A DNA stretch of 64,000 nucleotides. Source: JASGIT01 sp047601665 (GTDB lineage: Bacteria; Pseudomonadota; Gammaproteobacteria; Burkholderiales; Burkholderiaceae_C). The stretch covers positions 1,798,001-1,862,000 of the forward strand of contig JASGIT010000001.1 of NCBI GenBank assembly GCA_047601665.1, written 5' to 3'. Position 1 is the first letter of the stretch. Each line of letters begins with the position of its first letter. The translations under genes and the position numbers were made by a program. Shown piece by piece: positions 49,580 through 59,660 of the stretch. The notes under the pieces were generated by a model. It saw nothing but the letters and a program-made list of their open reading frames with translations. It was not told the origin of the DNA and did no database searches.

Positions 49580-50427
49580 GCAGCAGCGCAGCCTCCATTC
49601 GTGCTCGTCTACTCAACGTGGCCAAGGCGCAAGGCGTGGATTTCAATCAGGTTTTGGTGCGCTTCGCGTTGGAGCGCATCCTCTACCGCTTGACGCAATC
49701 GCCGCATGCCGATCGCTTTCTGCTCAAGGGAGCGCTGCTGTTCACGCTCTGGTACGACATGCCGCACCGAGCCACGCGTGACGCTGACCTGCTGGGCTTT
49801 GGCGCGAGCGATCTGGAGTCGGTCGCGCAGGTATTTCGCGAGATCGCAGCTGTCGCTGTGGACGACGGCATCGTGTTCGATCCTGTCTCTGTCAGCGTCG
49901 AAGAAATCCGCAAGGAAGCGGGCTATGGCGGCGTGCGCGTGGTCATTGCGGGGGAGTTGGCCAAAGCACGCTGCAAGACGCAAATCGACGTCGGCTTTGG
50001 GGATGCCGTTACGCCTGGCCCGGTGGATTCGGTTTACCCGGTGCTCTTGGGCGACATGCCCGCACCGCGACTACGGGCCTATCCCACCTACACCGTCGTC
50101 GCGGAAAAGCTTCATGCCATCGCGCTGCTGGGCATGACGAACAGCCGCGTGAAGGACTACTTCGACCTGTCGGTGCTATTGCAGCGCGAAACCTTCGATG
50201 CCGATCTGCTGGCCCAGGCGATCAAGGCCACCTTTGAGCGGCGCGGCATGGCCGTACCCACCGAACTGCCGGTCGGCCTCACGGACGAATTCACGCACGA
50301 TGCCTCACGACAGGCACTGTGGCAGGCATTCGTCAGGAAGAACGAACTAGATCCCGAATCGTTGGCCACTATCGTGGCCCGGCTGCGGTTGGGCTTGGAG
50401 TCAATGTTGAAGCAAGCCGCTCGATAG
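49576..50427 (+). CDS. abiEii: Type IV toxin AbiEii, nucleotidyltransferase
   Basis: 283 aa from ATG 49576. Nucleotidyltransferase residues lie in RFLLKGALLFTLWYDMPHRATRDADLLGFG, then QIDVGFGDAV, and the C-terminal YTVVAEKLHAIALLGMTNSRVKDYFDLSVLL is typical of AbiEii/MenT toxins, which modify tRNA 3' ends or otherwise use NTP to stop growth. All three segments look intact, so the pair should be functional. It acts in abortive infection by family knowledge. Confidence 0.92.
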   Translation: MSSSAASIRARLLNVAKAQGVDFNQVLVRFALERILYRLTQSPHADRFLLKGALLFTLWYDMPHRATRDADLLGFGASDLESVAQVFREIAAVAVDDGIVFDPVSVSVEEIRKEAGYGGVRVVIAGELAKARCKTQIDVGFGDAVTPGPVDSVYPVLLGDMPAPRLRAYPTYTVVAEKLHAIALLGMTNSRVKDYFDLSVLLQRETFDADLLAQAIKATFERRGMAVPTELPVGLTDEFTHDASRQALWQAFVRKNELDPESLATIVARLRLGLESMLKQAAR

Positions 50428-50562
50428 CGGCCTGCGAACGACTGCCATTCCAGACAAGCTAATATGGAATCTGAACATTGACCAGAATGACGAGGAAGAG
50501 ACATAAAGAGGGAGTGATATGAGACTGCACGCATCACATTGACGTGGAGGTAGCCATCCAGC

Positions 50563-52092
50563 ATGCCGGCCCCTCCGATTTCTCTGCAGGCCAATCTGTT
50601 CCGTCACGTCAGCGCCGAGAAGGCGCTGCTCTATCGCCGCGTGATGGAGACGTTCGCTGCGGCCAAGCGCCAGTTTCGCCTGCACCTTCGGCCTGACGAA
50701 GTACTGGCCGACGGCACCTGGGATGCGCAGCCACCGCGCATCGAAGAAGTGCAGGCCGCGCTGACCCAGCTCACGGAGTGGGGGAACCTCGAATCCCAAC
50801 CCGACACGGCACGCGTTGCCAGCTTGAGCGACTTCTACCGCGCCCGCTTCCTCTACCGCCTGTCGCAGGGTGGCGAAGCCGTCGAAACAGCGTTGACCAC
50901 ATTTGCACGCACACTCCAACGCCGAGCCGAGCTGCAAACCGTCGCACTGGAAGACATCACCGCCCAATTGCAGACCCTGCAGGCATTGGCAGACGAAGCC
51001 ACGCCGGATGCCGCCAAGGTCCACGCCACGTTGCGCGACTTGGTGCGCGTCTTCGAAAGCCTCGCGGACAACGCACAGGCTTTCATGGCCGGTATCGGCC
51101 GCAGTCTCGAGTTGCAACAGGCCCAGGCCGATGCCGTGCTGGCCTATAAGCGCCGGTTGATCGACTATCTGGAGCGCTTCATCGGCGACCTGGTCAGCCG
51201 TTCCGGCGGCATCGCGCAACGCATCGAGTCCTTGTCGCCGCGCATCGAACCGCTGCTGTGGCAAGCGGCCCAGCGCGAAGCGCGCGACAGTGCGCCGGAC
51301 GATGAAGCAGAGCACCTCGACGCCACCACGCGAAGCTGGCAAGCCTGGCGTGAACGCTGGAGAGGTTTGCGTCGTTGGTTCGTCACCCATGCGCACGAGC
51401 CGCCGCAGGCCGAATTGCTGCGCTCCAAAGCACGTGCCGCGATCCCCCAGTTGCTGGCCGCCATCGCCACACTGAACGAACGCCGCAGCGGGCGCAGTGA
51501 CCGTTCGGCCGATTTCCGCATGCTGGCCGGCTGGTTCGCCGCGTGCGGCAGTGACGATGAAGCCCACCGTCTGGCGCGCGCCGCCTTTGCCTTGAGCCCC
51601 GCGCGGCATTTCTCGCTGAACCCCACGCTGAAGGATGGCTCCCCCGAACTGCCGGCCAGCACGCCCTGGGCCGAAGCGCCACCGCTGCGCATTCATCCCC
51701 GTCTGCGCGAGTACGGCGAGGCCGCGCCGCGGGGCGCGCTGCCGCGCGTGCAGGCTCGCGACGAGGAGCGCCGCCTGCTGGCCGCACAGTTGCAGGAGGA
51801 ACACGTACAGATCGAGGCCGCCCGCCAGCGCCTCGCCACGGGGCGGCCGACGCGGCTGTCCGAACTGGGCACGCTGGACACCCATGCCTTTGCCCTCTTT
51901 CTGTCGCTGCTTGGCGAAGCCCTCACAGCGCAAACCATGCCCGACGAAGCCGTCGAGCTGCAAAGCAGCGATGGGCTGTTGCGCATCCATTTGCAACCGC
52001 TGGACGCCAGCAGCCGCGCCGAGATCGCCACGCCGGCCGGCACCTTTTCCGGCCGCGACCACCAGCTCACCATCACACGGCTGGACGGATGA
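50563..52092 (+). CDS. jetA: Wadjet type II protein JetA (TIGR02677/DUF2397)
   Basis: 509 aa kleisin-like subunit of the Wadjet plasmid-defence complex. ANLFRHVSAEKALLYRRVMETFAAAKRQFRLHLRPDEV at the N-terminus and a helical middle with YKRRLIDYLERFIGDLVSR are typical of DUF2397. A GGAGG ribosome site precedes the ATG. It is the first of four genes joined by overlapping start and stop codons. The 135-bp gap before it should contain the operon promoter. Confidence 0.9.
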   Translation: MPAPPISLQANLFRHVSAEKALLYRRVMETFAAAKRQFRLHLRPDEVLADGTWDAQPPRIEEVQAALTQLTEWGNLESQPDTARVASLSDFYRARFLYRLSQGGEAVETALTTFARTLQRRAELQTVALEDITAQLQTLQALADEATPDAAKVHATLRDLVRVFESLADNAQAFMAGIGRSLELQQAQADAVLAYKRRLIDYLERFIGDLVSRSGGIAQRIESLSPRIEPLLWQAAQREARDSAPDDEAEHLDATTRSWQAWRERWRGLRRWFVTHAHEPPQAELLRSKARAAIPQLLAAIATLNERRSGRSDRSADFRMLAGWFAACGSDDEAHRLARAAFALSPARHFSLNPTLKDGSPELPASTPWAEAPPLRIHPRLREYGEAAPRGALPRVQARDEERRLLAAQLQEEHVQIEAARQRLATGRPTRLSELGTLDTHAFALFLSLLGEALTAQTMPDEAVELQSSDGLLRIHLQPLDASSRAEIATPAGTFSGRDHQLTITRLDG

Positions 52093-53321
52093 CGGACGCC
52101 GGCCACATCGCCCGCCAGCAAAGCCGGCACCACAGCGACGAACGGGCCCAGGCCTTGCGTGCGCTGCTGATGACGCCACTGATGACGCCCGCGCACGAGG
52201 ACTTTGCGGCCGTGCGCCGCCATGCCGACGAGTTGCGCGGATGGTTCGCGCGCGAAGCCGGCTGGCCGCTGCACATCGAGCGCGATTGCGCCCGGCTTTA
52301 CAAGCGCCCGGCCGACCTGCACGACCCCAGCCGCGGCTTGCCCGACTACGAGCGCCGGCGTTATGTGCTGCTGAGCCTGGCCTGCGCAGTGCTGGAGCGC
52401 GCGGATCCGCAGATCACGCTGCGTGTACTGGGGGAGCGCCTGTTGCTGCTGGCCGCCGATCCGACGCTGGCGTCTCGGGGTTTCCGCTTCGCCCTCACCG
52501 GTGCGCACGAGCGCCGCGAGCTGGTTGCTGTCTGTCGCAGCCTGCTGCAATGGGGTGTGTTGCGGCGTGTGGCAGGCGACGAGGAGGGTTACGTGCACGG
52601 CGCAGCCGCCGCCACCGAGGGCGGCGACGCCCTTTACGACATACAGCGGCGCGTACTGGCAGGCCTACTGGCCGCCGTGCGCGGCCCCTCCACCTGGTCC
52701 GCTGAGCAGGCGCCTGTCACGCTGGAAGAGCGTCTCGACTCCCTGGTCGCCGAGCATGTGCCCGACAGCGAAGAGGGGCAACGCACAGCGTTACGCCACC
52801 ATCTCGCGCGCAGGCTGCTGGACGACCCGGTGGTCTACCTGGAAACCCTGGGCGATGCCCAGCGCGCTTACTTCGTCAACCAGCGCGGCGCCATGGCCAG
52901 CCGCCTGTGTGACGCCACCGGCCTCGCCGCCGAACAGCGTGCGGAAGGGCTGGCACTGGTCGATGAGGACGGGCAACTGACCGACGTGGCCATGCCCGCC
53001 GAGGGGACGGAGGCGCATGCCACGCTGCTGGTGGCCGAATTCCTGGCCAGCCGGCCCGACCCGGCCAGTCTGGACGACATCGCCGCCTTCCTCTCCGAGG
53101 CGCGTGATCGCTACGGTCACTACTGGCGCAAGTCGGCCCGCGAAGCCGGTGCCGAACGGGAACTGGCCGGCATCGCCCTGGAACGCTTGCGCAAACTCCA
53201 ACTCATCGCCCTCGACGCCGGCCACGCTCGTCCCCTGCCGGCATTGGCTCGCTTCGCCTTGGGTGAGGCAGACATCCGCAAGCCGGCAGCCGCAAGCACG
53301 CCTTCCTTGTTCGACCTCTGA
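52089..53321 (+). CDS. jetB: Wadjet type II protein JetB (TIGR02678/DUF2398)
   Basis: 410 aa, KITE-like subunit. The N-terminal half (ALRALLMTPLMTPAHEDFAAVRRHADELRGWFAREAGWPLHIERDCARLYKRPAD) and RRYVLLSLACAVLERADPQITLRVLGERL match DUF2398. Overlaps jetA by four bases and jetC by one (TGATG). With JetA and JetC it should form the DNA-loop-extruding part of Wadjet. Confidence 0.9.
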   Translation: MTDAGHIARQQSRHHSDERAQALRALLMTPLMTPAHEDFAAVRRHADELRGWFAREAGWPLHIERDCARLYKRPADLHDPSRGLPDYERRRYVLLSLACAVLERADPQITLRVLGERLLLLAADPTLASRGFRFALTGAHERRELVAVCRSLLQWGVLRRVAGDEEGYVHGAAAATEGGDALYDIQRRVLAGLLAAVRGPSTWSAEQAPVTLEERLDSLVAEHVPDSEEGQRTALRHHLARRLLDDPVVYLETLGDAQRAYFVNQRGAMASRLCDATGLAAEQRAEGLALVDEDGQLTDVAMPAEGTEAHATLLVAEFLASRPDPASLDDIAAFLSEARDRYGHYWRKSAREAGAERELAGIALERLRKLQLIALDAGHARPLPALARFALGEADIRKPAAASTPSLFDL

Positions 53322-56300
53322 TGACAGATACATCCGCCACCCTGCCTCAACCCAGCCTGCAGCGCTGGCAACCGCTGCGCTTGGGGCTGGTGGAACTCTT
53401 CCACTACGACAGCGAAGAGTTCTGGTTCCGCGACGGCCACTTGCTCCTGCGCGGCAACAACGGCACGGGCAAGTCGAAGGTGCTTTCACTGACTTTGCCT
53501 TTGTTGTTCGACGCGCAGATCAAATCTTCGCGCGTCGAGCCCGATGGCGACCCGGGTAAGAAAATGGCCTGGAACCTGCTGCTGGGCCGCCACGAACGGC
53601 GCATGGGCTACACCTGGGTGGAATTCGGTCGCCTGGACGAAAGCGGGCAGGCGCACTACCTCACATTGGGCTGCGGCCTCTCGGCCACCGCAGCGCGGGC
53701 ACAGGTCGACAGTTGGTTTTTCCTGCTGGAGCAGGCACGCATCGGCCAGGATCTGTGGCTGATGAATGCAAGCCGGGTGGTTCTGACACGCGAACGCTTG
53801 CGCGAGACTCTGCAGCATCACAGTGGCCAGCTTTTCGACACCGCCATCGCCTACCGCCGCGCCGTTGACGAGCGGCTGTTCCATCTCGGCCAGGCGCGCT
53901 ATGCCGCCTTGATGGACACGCTGATCCAGTTGCGCCAGCCGCAACTGTCCAAGCGTCCTGACGAATCCAACCTGTCGAACGCGCTGACTGAGGCCCTGTC
54001 GCCCATGTCCTCCGACCTGCTGGCCGACGTGGCCGATGCGCTGAACCAGATGGAGGAGTACCGCCGCGAGTTGGAAGAGTACGAGGCGCTGGAACGCGCC
54101 GTCGGCCAGTTCAACCAGCGCTACCAGCGCTATGCAGCCACCCAGGCCCGTCGCCAGGCCGCCGGCCTGCGCAGCGCACAGACCGGTTTCGACAATGCCA
54201 GTCGGGAACTCGGCGAAGGGCGTGCAGCCTTGCAGGAAGCCCGACAGGCCGAAGAAGTCGCCCGCGGCGACCACGCCGAGAGCGAAGCGACCCTGAACGC
54301 CGGCCGCATCCGGCTCGACGAACTGCAAAACGATCCCGCGATGACCAGCGCCAAGCAGTTGGCTCAGGCCGAAAGCGATGCGAAGCGCCGTCGCCAGGAC
54401 GCCGAGCAGGCCCAAGGCGCGCAGCGCGAGGCGCAATCCCGACTCGAGCGCGAGCGGCAAGCCAGCCACGCGCGCACCCAGCGCGCCGAACAGGCCAGGC
54501 GAGCGTGGACCGAGGCACGCGATGCAGCCATCCATGACGCGGAGCAGGCCGGCATCGCGGCCGCGCATGCGGCCAATCCCCTGTCGAGCCCCGATGCCGA
54601 CACATTGGCCGGCCTGTCATCACTGGCCCTGGACACCGCGCGCCAGGATCTGCGCCGCGCCATGGATATGCGCCGCGAACAGGTGGCACTGCTGCTGCGC
54701 CGCTGCGAGGACACGGAGCGCGCGGCCCAGGACCATGCGAACGCGCAGGCCCGGCGCGACGAACGCCTGGACGAAGCCGACGCCGCGGCCGAACGGCGCG
54801 AGGAAGCCGACGGCGCCGTCGAACGGCAGAGTGATACGCTGGTTCAGGCTTGGCAGACCCATCTGGGCAGCCTGCAACAACTCCAGCTTTCCGCCGAGGT
54901 CGCTTTGCTGCAAACGCTGGCCGCCTGGGCCGCAAGCCTTGAAGGCGACAACCCGGCCCGCGCGGCATTGCAAGCCGCCCAGCACGCCGCCGCCCAGCGG
55001 CTTGCCGGGCGCCATGCCGCACTGCAGGCGGAACAGGCCGGCATCGAGAGCCAACGCAGCGCGCTGACGGCGGAGCAGGGCCGCCTGGAACAAGGCGAGG
55101 ACACCGTGCCCCCTGCTTTGTACTGGCACGACGTCGAAGCCCGCAAGATCCGGCCTGGCGCCCCACTGTGGCAGTTGGTGGATTTCCTGCCAGAGGTTCC
55201 CGATGTGGAACGCGCGGGCATCGAGGCAGCCCTCCAGGCTGCGGGCTTGCTCGATGCCTGGGTCGACCCCGAAGGCAGCTTGCTGGCAGCCGATGGCCTG
55301 CCACTGGAGCATGACGCGCGCTGGCGGCTGCGCCCACCGCAGACCCGCTCGCTGGCCACCTACCTGCAAGCCGCTGCCACGCACGACACGCCGCCGGTCG
55401 CACCCGCCCTGCTGCAGCGCCTGCTCGAAGGTGTGGCCTGCACGGAACAAGACCAATCTCAGGCCGAAGCCTGGATCGGCACCGATGGCCGGTTTCGCCT
55501 CGGCGCATTGGCAGGCGCCTGGCACAAGCCCCGCGCGGAATTCATCGGCTACGCCGCACGCGCCGCCGCACGCACGCGCCGATTGGAGGAGATCAGGCAG
55601 GAACTGGCAACCTTGGCCCGGATCCAGGATCGATGGCAACAGGACGTCGCCCGGCTCGAAGCAGACCAGGATCAGGCCGCCAGGGAGTGGCAGCAGGCAC
55701 CTTCCGACGATGCCTTGCGCGCCACTCATGCCGCAGCCACCGCAGCCGCGCGTGAATTCCAGGCCGCCCGGCAGCGCCTGGAGCAGGCCGACCAGCAGTT
55801 GCGCGCAGCCACCGAACGCTGGGACACGGCCCGTCAAGCCCTCGCCCGTGACGCCGAAGACCTGTCGCTTCCGTCCGAACGCCCGGCATTGCAAGCCATC
55901 ACCTTGGCACTGCAAGCCTTCGGCGACACCTTGCATGTGTTGGTCAGCAACGTCCGCGAACTGCGCGATGCGATGGCGGAGCAAGCCCAGCAGCAGCAGC
56001 GGGAGCAGGAGGTCGAAGCCGATGCCGCGCGCGCCCATGAACAGGCGGCCGAGCGCGAAGCCCTGGCCGAGGAGGCCCGCATCCGTTTCGAGACGCTGCG
56101 CGAGTCCATAGGGGCGGCGGTCGACGAACTGCGCCAGCGCCTGCGCGATGCGCGCACGGCCGTCGCCGACAGCGAAGCCAAGGTCAAGAAGTGCAGCGAG
56201 GCCTTGCGCGAAGCCGGCGAAGCCCGAGCCAGGGCCGAACAGAAAACCGAGGACGCGGAAATCAAGCTGGAGGAGCGCACCGTCACGCGCCAGGCCGCCA

Positions 56301-57454
56301 TCGCCCGTCTGCAAGGCTTCGCCGCCACCGGCCTGCTGCTCATTGCCTGGCCGGCCGCCGAGTTGCCGCCGCTGCAAACGCCTTGGACCATCGAACCCGC
56401 GCTGACGCTGGCCCGCCGCACCGAGCAGGCGCTTGCCGACGTCAAGGCCGACGACGACACCTGGAGCCGCGTGCAGAACCAGGTTTCGCAGGACTACACC
56501 GAGCTGGGCCGCGCGCTGGCCGCCTTGAGCCACCAGGCCCAGGCCGAAACCAGCGACTACGGGTTGGTGGTCAGCATCGTCTACCAGAACCGGCCCGAGC
56601 GGCCGGACCAGTTGGCACTGCGCCTGGCCGGCGAAATCGCGCAGCGCCGCGAACTGCTGACCGCCCGCGAACGCGCGGTGCTGGAAAACCATCTGCAAGC
56701 CGAAATTGCCAGCGCCGTGCAGAAATTGCTGCGCGATGCCGAGCGCCAGATCCATGCCATCAACGACGAGCTGAAGAAGCGCCCGACCTCTACCGGCGTG
56801 CGCTTCCAACTGAAATGGGAAACCCTGCCCGAGGGAGCGGATGGCGCGCCGGTCGGCCTGGAGGCGGCGCGGCGCCGGCTGCTCAACACCAGCACCGACC
56901 TGTGGACCGCCGAAGACCGCCGCGTGGTCGGCGAAATGCTGCAGCAGCGCATCGCCGCCGAGCGCAGCCGCGCCGATGCCGACCAGGGCGGCAGCCTGCA
57001 GGACCAGCTCGCACGCGCCCTCGACTACCGCCGCTGGCACCGCTTCCGCGTGCAGCGCTGGCAAGACGGGCAGTGGCGCCCCCTCGCCGGCCCCGCCTCC
57101 AGTGGCGAGCGCGCGCTGGGGCTCACGGTGCCCTTGTTCGCCGCCGTCTCCAGCTACTACAGCCAGGCCGACACCGCCCACGCGCCACGCCTCGTTCTGC
57201 TGGACGAAGCCTTCGCCGGCATCGACGACGCGGCCCGTGCCCACTGCATGGCGCTGATCCGGGAATTCGACCTCGATTTCGTCATCACCAGCGAACGCGA
57301 ATGGGCCTGCTATGCAGAGTTGCCCGGCGTCTCCATCGCGCAGTTGCAGCGCCGCGAAGGGATCGATGCCGTGCATGTTTCCCGCTGGACCTGGGACGGC
57401 CGTGCCCGTCGTCGCGAAGCCGACCCGGATCGCCGCTTTCCGCCCACCCCATGA
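53321..57454 (+). CDS. jetC: Wadjet type II protein JetC, SMC/MukB-like ATPase (TIGR02680)
   Basis: 1377 aa. The ABC ATPase head is split: Walker A GNNGTGKS at residues 45-52, signature SSGERALGL near 1260, and Walker B VLLDEAFAGIDD near 1293. Long coiled coils on both sides of a hinge-like region (~600-720, VDFLPEVPDVERAGIEAALQAAGLLDAW) are rich in Ala, Glu, Gln and Arg. The protein extrudes DNA loops and senses small closed circles in known Wadjet systems. All motor motifs are intact. Ends in a four-base overlap with jetD. Confidence 0.95.
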   Translation: MTDTSATLPQPSLQRWQPLRLGLVELFHYDSEEFWFRDGHLLLRGNNGTGKSKVLSLTLPLLFDAQIKSSRVEPDGDPGKKMAWNLLLGRHERRMGYTWVEFGRLDESGQAHYLTLGCGLSATAARAQVDSWFFLLEQARIGQDLWLMNASRVVLTRERLRETLQHHSGQLFDTAIAYRRAVDERLFHLGQARYAALMDTLIQLRQPQLSKRPDESNLSNALTEALSPMSSDLLADVADALNQMEEYRRELEEYEALERAVGQFNQRYQRYAATQARRQAAGLRSAQTGFDNASRELGEGRAALQEARQAEEVARGDHAESEATLNAGRIRLDELQNDPAMTSAKQLAQAESDAKRRRQDAEQAQGAQREAQSRLERERQASHARTQRAEQARRAWTEARDAAIHDAEQAGIAAAHAANPLSSPDADTLAGLSSLALDTARQDLRRAMDMRREQVALLLRRCEDTERAAQDHANAQARRDERLDEADAAAERREEADGAVERQSDTLVQAWQTHLGSLQQLQLSAEVALLQTLAAWAASLEGDNPARAALQAAQHAAAQRLAGRHAALQAEQAGIESQRSALTAEQGRLEQGEDTVPPALYWHDVEARKIRPGAPLWQLVDFLPEVPDVERAGIEAALQAAGLLDAWVDPEGSLLAADGLPLEHDARWRLRPPQTRSLATYLQAAATHDTPPVAPALLQRLLEGVACTEQDQSQAEAWIGTDGRFRLGALAGAWHKPRAEFIGYAARAAARTRRLEEIRQELATLARIQDRWQQDVARLEADQDQAAREWQQAPSDDALRATHAAATAAAREFQAARQRLEQADQQLRAATERWDTARQALARDAEDLSLPSERPALQAITLALQAFGDTLHVLVSNVRELRDAMAEQAQQQQREQEVEADAARAHEQAAEREALAEEARIRFETLRESIGAAVDELRQRLRDARTAVADSEAKVKKCSEALREAGEARARAEQKTEDAEIKLEERTVTRQAAIARLQGFAATGLLLIAWPAAELPPLQTPWTIEPALTLARRTEQALADVKADDDTWSRVQNQVSQDYTELGRALAALSHQAQAETSDYGLVVSIVYQNRPERPDQLALRLAGEIAQRRELLTARERAVLENHLQAEIASAVQKLLRDAERQIHAINDELKKRPTSTGVRFQLKWETLPEGADGAPVGLEAARRRLLNTSTDLWTAEDRRVVGEMLQQRIAAERSRADADQGGSLQDQLARALDYRRWHRFRVQRWQDGQWRPLAGPASSGERALGLTVPLFAAVSSYYSQADTAHAPRLVLLDEAFAGIDDAARAHCMALIREFDLDFVITSEREWACYAELPGVSIAQLQRREGIDAVHVSRWTWDGRARRREADPDRRFPPTP

Positions 57455-58701
57455 ACCACCCTGATGAGCGCCTTGAACGCCTGCTCGGCGGCGCTGATCT
57501 GGCCGCCTTGCGCCAGCGTCTGCGGCGCCGCTTCGAGCGGCAAGGCGAACCGGGCGCGGAACAGGTGCTTCATCTCGGCAAGCTCGAAGCCATAGAGCGC
57601 GAAGCACTGGCCTTGCTGACCGGCCGCCCCGTGAGCACGGCACGCTCGGCCCGCATCGACCTGGCACGCATCGACGCCGCCTTGCAGACGGCGGGCCTGT
57701 GTCACTCTTTGCGCGATGCACTGGAACGATTGGACGGCCCCATCGAGAACCGCACCGCGATGCGCATGGCGGCCGAGCAGGCTTGGACCACCATGGTGCA
57801 GCGAACCGGCCGTGACGCGCGCCTGCAAGCCTGGCTGCAAACCTTTGCCGCAGGCACGCTGCTCAAACGCCTGGCCCGCCGAGATGCTACGTTGGCCGAT
57901 GCACTGCTCACGCGCGCCGATGCCGTGATGCGCCGCCTGCCTGCGTTGGGCCTGACTCGCGCCCAGTTGGCCGCACAAGTGCTGGGCAGTGCCCATGCGC
58001 TCGACGCGGGCCAGCCCGTGGCCTCTCTCGTGCTGGCCGTTTTTCGCCACGGGCAGGCCAGCCGCGACGCGAGTTGTGCTTTGTCTGATGGCGATACCCC
58101 AGTTGTCGAGGAACGGGCGCGCGACGTTTGGGCCCGCGCGGGTGTCCTGGTGAACGAGCTGGCACGACCTGCGCTCGCGCTGAATCTGCCGACGCGCGGG
58201 ACACCGCTGCTCACGCAGGGGGAGCCCGGCTACCTGTCGCTGCGCCGGCTGTTGCGTGAGCCTCCCACCTGGGCTGTCCAAGGCCAAGCCGTCTACGTTT
58301 GCGAGAACCCGAACGTTCTCGCCATCGCCGCGGATCGGCTGGGCGCGTGCTGCGCGCCATTCGTCTGCACCGATGGGATGCCGGCCGCAGCGCAGCGCAT
58401 GCTACTTGACCAGTTGTCAGGGGCTGGGGCGCGCCTGCACTACCACGGCGATTTCGACTGGCCGGGCCTGCAGATCGCCAACCACGTCGTGCGCCGCTGG
58501 CAAGCACAACCTTGGCAAATGCGCGCACAGGACTACGAAGCCGCTGTGCCAACCGTTCCGCACAAGCAACGTGACCTGGCTGCATCCGAAGTGACTGCCC
58601 TTTGGGATCCACAACTCGCTCCCGCGATGTACCGGCACGGACTGGCCATTGCGGAGGAAGCAGTGGCTGATTTCTTGATAGAGGATCTTCGACTCACCTG
58701 A
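57451..58701 (+). CDS. jetD: Wadjet type II protein JetD, Toprim-like nuclease (DUF2399)
   Basis: 416 aa from ATG 57451. The C-terminal domain carries the Toprim-like acidic site in LHYHGDFDWPGLQIANHVV, with upstream AVYVCENPNVLAIAADR holding the conserved Glu. This is the subunit that cuts plasmid DNA once extrusion stalls. Length and motifs are complete. The sigma-like gene follows after 14 bp. Confidence 0.93.
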   Translation: MNHPDERLERLLGGADLAALRQRLRRRFERQGEPGAEQVLHLGKLEAIEREALALLTGRPVSTARSARIDLARIDAALQTAGLCHSLRDALERLDGPIENRTAMRMAAEQAWTTMVQRTGRDARLQAWLQTFAAGTLLKRLARRDATLADALLTRADAVMRRLPALGLTRAQLAAQVLGSAHALDAGQPVASLVLAVFRHGQASRDASCALSDGDTPVVEERARDVWARAGVLVNELARPALALNLPTRGTPLLTQGEPGYLSLRRLLREPPTWAVQGQAVYVCENPNVLAIAADRLGACCAPFVCTDGMPAAAQRMLLDQLSGAGARLHYHGDFDWPGLQIANHVVRRWQAQPWQMRAQDYEAAVPTVPHKQRDLAASEVTALWDPQLAPAMYRHGLAIAEEAVADFLIEDLRLT

Positions 58702-58715
58702 CACGGGAGCCCGCC

Positions 58716-59381
58716 ATGTCTCAAATTCCCGATGATGCTGCGTTCCAGCAATTCACCATTCGGCGGAAGAAAGACTTGCAGCGCATTGCTCGCGCCACAC
58801 GGGGAGAGTGTCAACTTGATGACGTCGTCAACGAGGCCTGGATCATGGCTTGCGACCTGCGCGCCAATGACGGAAGTTGCTTGGATCTCCTGGATGCAGA
58901 CAGCCAGCATCAACTGATCAGCTACCTCTTCCAACGCCTGGTCCGTTACACCGATCAGAAAGTCCGCCATGCCGTGCGGATCGACCATGCGCCCAAGGGA
59001 GGCAAGCATGACGAGGATGTCCATCCCTTGGCTTATCTGTTGGTCAGCGACGACGGGCGGGATGCCTTGGATGAGCTGATGGAGCGGGAAACAGAGGCAG
59101 CACTGGAATCCAGCCTTGCCGAGCAGGGTTCGCTGGCCGTCGCCTACGTCCGCCTTCTACGCCACTTCGGCAACAACATGTCTGCCGTTGCAGACCATCT
59201 GCGTGTTTCCCGATCCTATGCCTATCGCCGCTGCGCGAGGGCTCGATGGTTGGCCATCCACGCGAGGCACATACCGATTCCGGTGAGTGAGAAATTCATA
59301 CCTGGGCCGTGGCGGAGTTTTCGTCTGCGCCGTCCTCAGGTTCAGCTCGCGCTCGAGTTCGATGATGAGTCGCTGCTCTGA
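58716..59381 (+). CDS. Sigma-factor-like HTH protein linked to the Wadjet operon
   Basis: 221 aa. LDDVVNEAWIMACDLRA (35-51) resembles sigma region 2 helix, and NNMSAVADHLRVSRSYAYRRCARARW (~153-178) resembles a region 4 helix-turn-helix. The part between is unlike standard ECF factors (RHAVRIDHAPKGGKHDEDVHPLAYLLVSDDG). Spacing of 14 bp after jetD and same strand argue for co-transcription. It is not one of the four standard Wadjet genes. It may regulate the operon or be a separate DNA-binding protein; function is unknown. Confidence 0.6.
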   Translation: MSQIPDDAAFQQFTIRRKKDLQRIARATRGECQLDDVVNEAWIMACDLRANDGSCLDLLDADSQHQLISYLFQRLVRYTDQKVRHAVRIDHAPKGGKHDEDVHPLAYLLVSDDGRDALDELMERETEAALESSLAEQGSLAVAYVRLLRHFGNNMSAVADHLRVSRSYAYRRCARARWLAIHARHIPIPVSEKFIPGPWRSFRLRRPQVQLALEFDDESLL

Positions 59382-59660
59382 GACGAAGCAAGCAGGCATG
59401 ACCGGACAGGTCATGCGATCCCACATGAAGCGCAGTGCAGGACAAATCGACGGTAGCCGCAGCAGTTCCCGCATTCAGCAAACCCCAGGGGCCCGCGCCA
59501 TGTGTATAACGTCCTCAAGGCTTGCCATTACTCACTTCATTACACACATCGGCAGTAGCTTGCTCTGGAAGTCAGTGGAGCTCCGCAGACACCAACTCCT
59601 TTTTAATCAACAACTTACGCATCCTCAGTAGATGGGGAAAGCCCTCAGTGGACGCTGATC
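59382..59660. other. Non-coding stretch with a hairpin, end of the Wadjet operon
   Basis: Begins with the perfect hairpin GCATGACC-GGACA-GGTCATGC at 59396-59416, which has no T-run. Later it contains CATTACACACATCG (59538-59551), also found at 43183-43196 beside trpG. No gene is supported. Confidence 0.55.

Noticed and set aside
56191..57450. Upstream extension of jetD by 420 codons
   Set aside because: It runs in another frame through jetC and is Arg/Pro-rich shadow sequence; jetD starts at the ATG overlapping the jetC stop.
54620..57721. Open frame of about 1030 codons on the minus strand opposite jetC
   Set aside because: Antisense shadow of a high-GC coding gene; no domain can be recognised, and jetC has clear ATPase motifs in the other strand.
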